From: a virus
Strand: one strand, 5' to 3'
DNA length: 64,000 nt
IMG/VR virus record: IMGVR_UViG_3300042934_000594
Location: 205,431-269,430 of that record
Below, piece by piece: positions 60,273 to 64,000 of this stretch. Numbering within the stretch: position 1 is the first letter of the stretch; each line of letters starts with the position of its first letter. The position numbers were made by a program, and so were the translations under genes. The notes beneath the pieces are model-generated. The model worked only from the letters and a program-made list of their open reading frames with translations. It was not told the DNA's origin and made no database searches.

Positions 60273-60707
60273 ATGCGTGAACCGATCACCGAAGTCATCC
60301 AATCCCTGACCCAACAGTACCTTGATAAAACCCCAGGCCTTACGCTTGAAGGTATCAACCGAGGTGAATGTGAAACCTTCGCCCAAGCGGTTATCGCTCG
60401 GGTGTATGGGGGCAACATGTTTGGTGTGGAGGAATTCCAACAGCCCGACGGGAAATTCGATTGGCATCACCTTGAGGCGGAATGGGGCATTAGCCCGCCC
60501 GGCGGCTTTACCCACGAACAGGTTGATGCGGCTGATCTGGGTGGCCATCTGTGGATCGTCCAGAGAACCGTGACGTTTGGCGGCGTTACTACAAACCGCC
60601 ATTATGACTGCGAGTGCCCTGAGGGGGTGGACAGTTTCTTTGACCTCCCTTTCTTCAAACGACAACTCACCAAACGAGTACCTGACCATGGCCTTCACAC
60701 TTCCTGA
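60273..60707 (+). CDS. Putative papain-like fold protein
   Basis: 144 residues; weak ribosome site (CTGAGG). GINRGECETFAQAV has a Cys at the start of a helix, followed much later by a His in GGHLWIV and an Asp/Glu in HYDCECPEGV, then DLPFFKR. This order fits small phage proteins with a Cys-His-Asp peptidase or transglutaminase-like fold; activity is inferred. The end overlaps the next gene. Confidence 0.55.
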   Translation: MREPITEVIQSLTQQYLDKTPGLTLEGINRGECETFAQAVIARVYGGNMFGVEEFQQPDGKFDWHHLEAEWGISPPGGFTHEQVDAADLGGHLWIVQRTVTFGGVTTNRHYDCECPEGVDSFFDLPFFKRQLTKRVPDHGLHTS

Positions 60708-61347
60708 GTTCTTTCAGCGCCTACAATCAATGCAGGATCAGCACGATCAACATTATCACGCTGACGTCTATACTTTGTCACGCGCCGATAACCTGCGTCA
60801 CATGACCCTGCACATGGGTAAGTACCTGGGTAAGCTGGCCCAATTCGAACGCGATGGTAAGGCACTCGATCCAGCCGTTGAGGGTGTGCTGGTGGACTGG
60901 TTGATCATCTGCATGTCATCAGCCTGCCGCTTGAACTTCAACCTGGGTGTGGCCCTGCATGAGAAAACCCTGACAGGCGATCTGTGGGAACGCCATCACG
61001 GCAGCTATCCTAATCCCGAAACTGCGGATGAGGCCATCCGTCAGATCGCCAACGAGCAGATCCTGGGTAAGGGCAGCCGCCTGTCGATCGTCCACCTGGC
61101 AATCCCCGTTGGGCGCATGGCCAAGGCACTGGAAGCACTGGACCACCTGGAGGATTTTGATTCCAGGGGTGTTCTGGAAGCCAGCGTTAAAGAAGTCTTC
61201 ATGCAAGTACTGGCGCTCTGGGCTCACTACAGCCCGCACGCGAAGTTCAGCGCCTGCATGCGCGCCCGTTTGGAGCACGTGGAGTCCCGTAACTTCATGT
61301 ACCGCTTCAAACCCAAGTACCGCGAAAACTTCAAGGCCCCGCTGTAA
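60688..61347 (+). CDS. Unrecognised all-helical protein
   Basis: 219 residues from ATG within the previous gene's end. The first ~95 residues (NLRHMTLHMGKYLGKLAQFE; VDWLIICMSSACRLNFNLG) resemble in pattern the helical MazG-like NTP pyrophosphohydrolase fold, but the EExxE metal motif is not seen. Adjacent to the next start by one base. Confidence 0.6.
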   Translation: MAFTLPEFFQRLQSMQDQHDQHYHADVYTLSRADNLRHMTLHMGKYLGKLAQFERDGKALDPAVEGVLVDWLIICMSSACRLNFNLGVALHEKTLTGDLWERHHGSYPNPETADEAIRQIANEQILGKGSRLSIVHLAIPVGRMAKALEALDHLEDFDSRGVLEASVKEVFMQVLALWAHYSPHAKFSACMRARLEHVESRNFMYRFKPKYRENFKAPL

Positions 61348-61904
61348 TGAAATTCCAGGCCGCGATGGATGCGTGCCCACCAGGCTTCTTCGTCAAAGAT
61401 GAACGTGAGGGTTGGAACGAGTACGCCGTGCAGTTTGGTCGTGGTGCCGATGGCGTACCGTTCTGGACGGCGGGCGGTACGGTGGGTGGGGATCTCACTC
61501 CAGAACGTACACCCACCGATGAGGCGGTGTACCACATCTACGACCGAATGGGCAGCAAAAGTCCGCTGAGCCTTAACGAGGTCAAGCGTCTGTACGAAGG
61601 ACGTCAACGCCGACTTAAGGTCGAGCAGGAAGTGTGGGTCAACGACCGTAACGACTTCCTGGGTAAAGTCAATCGGGTCATCCACCGCCAGCTGGAAACC
61701 CCGATTGCGGAAGGGACCTTGCTGTACGACGCCCTCCCCAGCCAGCTTAACACCTTGGCAGTTGAGATCCTCAAGATCATCGATGGCAAACAACACCCTA
61801 AAGATCCCGGCTACACCCTGATCGCCAAGAGTGTTGGTCCGATAGGCCACCACAGCGATATCAGCGGTGAATTGGCGGTCCTCTTCAATGGCATTAATAC
61901 TTAA
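61347..61904 (+). CDS. INT-tail family protein 5
   Basis: 185 residues. The C-terminus carries the shared domain: NTLAVEILKIIDG, then DPGYTLIA, then DISGELAVLFNGINT. The first ~100 residues are a separate alpha/beta part with a Gly-rich TAGGTVGGDLTP loop. Start overlaps the preceding stop (TAATG). Confidence 0.75.
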   Translation: MKFQAAMDACPPGFFVKDEREGWNEYAVQFGRGADGVPFWTAGGTVGGDLTPERTPTDEAVYHIYDRMGSKSPLSLNEVKRLYEGRQRRLKVEQEVWVNDRNDFLGKVNRVIHRQLETPIAEGTLLYDALPSQLNTLAVEILKIIDGKQHPKDPGYTLIAKSVGPIGHHSDISGELAVLFNGINT

Positions 61905-61915
61905 AGGAGTCGTCC

Positions 61916-62587
61916 ATGTATCAAACCCCGAGCGCAGGCCAGCTGGCTGAAATCAAATTGCTAGTCCCAGGTATCGCTGACCTGATCAACGAAGCGCAAC
62001 TGGCTACGCTGGCCACCAATCTCACCCGTGAAGACGACGCAGGCACTACCCTGCGTCAGGTCCTGGAAGTGATGGTCAAGGCGCAGGCTGTCACTGAAGA
62101 GCACCTGGTAGATTTGGTGCGGTATGTCAACTTCCAGCGCTTAGGCCCTATGCTTAAGCAGCAGGAACAACTGGCCATCGCAACCCAAGGATTTGCGTTG
62201 CAGGGTGTGTTCTCCACCAAAGAAGGGGAAACAGATCGGGCCTACACCATCGGCCTCAGCATCCGCACAGGCTTTGAAGTGTTTGCCATGGCCGGTAATG
62301 ACGTGAACCTACTGCAAGCCATGGTAGCGTCCTACGCAAAACTAGCGCTGGATGGGCAGGACATTGAAGTGCCTCGCAACGATTTAGGTGGTATGAGGCA
62401 TCAGCCCAACTATGGCGTGCGCACGGTGGCCGTTCCGGTAACTGACCCTGAAGCGATCCAACGGTACTTGCCAGGTCAGCCTCATCCGGTGACCAAGGTG
62501 TACCAGATTCTGATTGCCGACAAAAACAACCTCCTGCCTAACGAGCAGGGCTACGATACGGACTGGGTCCAACCCCTGGTTGGGTAG
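61916..62587 (+). CDS. DUF4262-like protein
   Basis: 223 residues; AAGGAG before ATG. The helical N-terminus (~1-90) is followed by a domain with FALQGVFSTKEG..RAYTIGLSIRTGFEVFAMAGND, the AYTIGL..G.PE opening of DUF4262. The end has Pro/Gly loops and VYQILIADKNNLLP. DUF4262 has no established function. Sits between two INT-tail genes. Confidence 0.6.
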   Translation: MYQTPSAGQLAEIKLLVPGIADLINEAQLATLATNLTREDDAGTTLRQVLEVMVKAQAVTEEHLVDLVRYVNFQRLGPMLKQQEQLAIATQGFALQGVFSTKEGETDRAYTIGLSIRTGFEVFAMAGNDVNLLQAMVASYAKLALDGQDIEVPRNDLGGMRHQPNYGVRTVAVPVTDPEAIQRYLPGQPHPVTKVYQILIADKNNLLPNEQGYDTDWVQPLVG

Positions 62588-62596
62588 AGGTGGTAT

Positions 62597-63688
62597 ATGA
62601 ACGATACGCCAGCATGGGTTACTCTGGCTGTACGGGACGTCCTGAGTGATGTCACTGATCGCCGTGGCCTGCGACAAGCATTGGACCAGTGTGATCAGGA
62701 AACCCTGGACGCGATGGAAGGGCATTTCAAAAGCTTGGTAAGTTGCACGTCCACTTCGGCGCTGGCGGTGGATGCGATCCTGTGCTATCTGCGCAATGAG
62801 GACAACTCCTTTGCCCGTGAGTGGGATCAGGTCGATGCAGAAACACAGCACGACATACGCACCCAGTGGGAGACATTGATCCAGCGTCGTCGTGAGACGG
62901 ATTGGAAGAAAGTCACCCCCAGTCAGGACCGTAGTGAGCGCTCCTGGGAGCGTGAGGTTGCCGTCAAGCTCTGGGACGGCCTCTGGTTGAAAGCCGGCAC
63001 TCGAAAAATCGTCGGCGATGTCGCACTGAACGAACGTGAGCAGTTGTTGGACTTGATGGCGGATATGATTCGCCGCAACAAGAATACCACCGCAGCTGCC
63101 AACGGGGTGCTGTCCTTACTGCTGTTGGAGATGGCGGGTTTCCATGACATCTACTACGGGCTCACGTACACCGAGCGGATGGAGTTGCTGCGCGATTGGA
63201 ATCAGATGATCCTGGCTGCCATTCCCAAGACCGAGCCGGCACCCAAAGATAAAATCTTCAAGCAAGACACCGGCGCGTTCTACCAACTCCCCGTCCCGGA
63301 ACAGCAAGCCAACCTGTACGCTCATGCGCGTTACCCGCTGATCGATGCAGGCCTCACCGCTGAGCAACAAGCCTGGGAACTGCGCAGTGCATGGCTTAAG
63401 GGGTGTGAGTGGCAAAAGACCCAAACACCGTTGGACAACCTGGGGCCTAAAGACCGGCTGATGTATGACCTCAATGCCATCGTCGATATGTGGGACGACA
63501 ATGGCATCTCACGGGCTGACACCAAAGACATCATCGGTTCGGTACTCAGTTTGATTGACGGGGAGCCCTACGATGACGACCTGCCTTCAGGACCTGGGTA
63601 TTACCTGATTCCGAAGAGCGGTCCACTCAATGCCGAATTCGACCTTTCTGGAAGCCTGGCCTACCTCTGGGATGAGATTAATACCTAA
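62597..63688 (+). CDS. INT-tail family protein 6 (longest)
   Basis: 363 residues; GAGGTGG before ATG. Helical and charged for the first ~230 residues, with two similar helical blocks (SALAVDAILCYLRNED and AANGVLSLLLLEMAGF). It ends with the shared domain: DIIGSVLSLIDG, then GPGYYLIP, then DLSGSLAYLWDEINT. Function unknown. Confidence 0.75.
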   Translation: MNDTPAWVTLAVRDVLSDVTDRRGLRQALDQCDQETLDAMEGHFKSLVSCTSTSALAVDAILCYLRNEDNSFAREWDQVDAETQHDIRTQWETLIQRRRETDWKKVTPSQDRSERSWEREVAVKLWDGLWLKAGTRKIVGDVALNEREQLLDLMADMIRRNKNTTAAANGVLSLLLLEMAGFHDIYYGLTYTERMELLRDWNQMILAAIPKTEPAPKDKIFKQDTGAFYQLPVPEQQANLYAHARYPLIDAGLTAEQQAWELRSAWLKGCEWQKTQTPLDNLGPKDRLMYDLNAIVDMWDDNGISRADTKDIIGSVLSLIDGEPYDDDLPSGPGYYLIPKSGPLNAEFDLSGSLAYLWDEINT

Positions 63689-63730
63689 TACTCTGTGGTA
63701 CCCGATCGCTTACCCGAAAAGGAGACACCC

Positions 63731-63883
63731 ATGAGTTTGGCTCTGACAATCTTGTTGGTCTTGCTTTTACTTGGCTGCCTACCTACGTGGGGTTACTCAC
63801 GCAGTTGGGGTTATGGGCCAGGTGGAATCGTCGGCACCCTCCTAATCATCGTCATTGTCTTGGCGTTGATGGGACGGTTGTAG
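63731..63883 (+). CDS. DUF3309-type small membrane protein
   Basis: 50 residues; AAAGGAG before ATG. MSLALTILLVLLLLGCLPTW, then YSRSWGYGPGG, then a second helix (TLLIIVIVLALMGRL). This is the DUF3309 pattern (LP.WPYSR.WGYGPSG) known from proteobacterial genomes, so it was probably taken from a host. Two membrane helices; function unknown. Confidence 0.8.
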   Translation: MSLALTILLVLLLLGCLPTWGYSRSWGYGPGGIVGTLLIIVIVLALMGRL

Positions 63884-63891
63884 CACCACCG

Positions 63892-63911
63892 CCCTTCCCT
63901 TCGGGGGAGGT
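63892..63911 (+). terminator. Weak hairpin terminator
   Basis: CCCTTCCC TTC GGGGGAGG with one T-G pair, then TTATTTCC. Confidence 0.55.
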
Positions 63912-63949
63912 TATTTCCTGTACCTCTGAAGAAGATGAGAAACTTACCT

Positions 63950-64000
63950 ATGTCGAATGTCATCGACCTCTTTGCTAAGCGCAGTGATGCAGAACAGCGC
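63950..64000 (+). CDS. Gene start, cut by window end
   Basis: Only 17 codons are present (MSNVIDLFAKRSDAEQR). The frame stays open to the edge. The opening is common among small phage and bacterial proteins, but nothing more can be said. The ribosome site is weak. Confidence 0.5.
   Translation, partial: MSNVIDLFAKRSDAEQR

Noticed and set aside
1-64000. CRISPR array, insertion sequence, integrase or attachment site
   Set aside because: No regularly spaced direct repeats, no transposase or recombinase motifs, and no terminal inverted repeats were seen.

Overview
The window reads as one segment of a lytic jumbo (giant) tailed phage of the phiKZ-like type, with a Pseudomonas or close relative as the likely host. 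The main evidence is a left-hand block that matches the known phiKZ gene order 175-181: a herpes-like-fold prohead protease, a beta-like and a beta'-like subunit of a multisubunit RNA polymerase (GDK..GN and DFDGD motifs), then a 2,536-residue virion protein with a lytic-transglycosylase domain. The host guess rests on a PL7-type alginate lyase and on a 16-nt match to the complement of the 16S rRNA 3' end in its Pseudomonas form (CTGGATC rather than the E. coli TTGGATC). Genes are tightly packed, many overlap by ATGA or GTGA, and transcription units are separated by short GC-rich hairpins.

Layout. 1-11 kb: virion and RNA polymerase genes, the polymerase block on the minus strand. 11-23 kb: the giant peptidoglycan-hydrolase virion protein, a 660-residue virion protein and a row of small genes ending with an Acb2/Tad1-type hairpin protein (possible cyclic-nucleotide sponge). 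23-32.8 kb: short transcription units, each with its own promoter-like element (TATATCAC family) and terminator; they include thymidylate kinase with an unusual repeat tail, an exported protein, membrane proteins and a DEDDh exoribonuclease. 32.8-37 kb: a minus-strand block with a large probable virion protein and an SNF2-like helicase. 37-64 kb: long plus-strand operons of small, mostly unrecognised accessory genes, with recognisable dCTP deaminase, thymidylate synthase, a SLOG-fold protein, a Tad2-like (DUF2829) protein, alginate lyase, a DUF4262-like protein and a DUF3309 membrane peptide.

How the parts work together. The beta and beta' pieces belong to the virion-type polymerase that transcribes early genes in phiKZ-like phages. 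The recurring TATATCAC elements resemble the AT-rich early promoters of that group. The hairpin-TATG modules resemble terminator/late-promoter couples. Dcd, ThyA and Tmk form a dTTP supply line. Two possible nucleotide sponges, the SLOG protein and alginate lyase point to host-defence and host-barrier functions.

The most unusual element is a probable ~150-nt non-coding RNA at 39.83-39.98 kb. It carries AGGAGGTGATCCAGCC, a perfect 16-nt complement of the Pseudomonas-type 16S rRNA 3' end, with no usable start codon behind it and with its own promoter-like element and terminator. No tRNA, CRISPR array or insertion sequence was seen.
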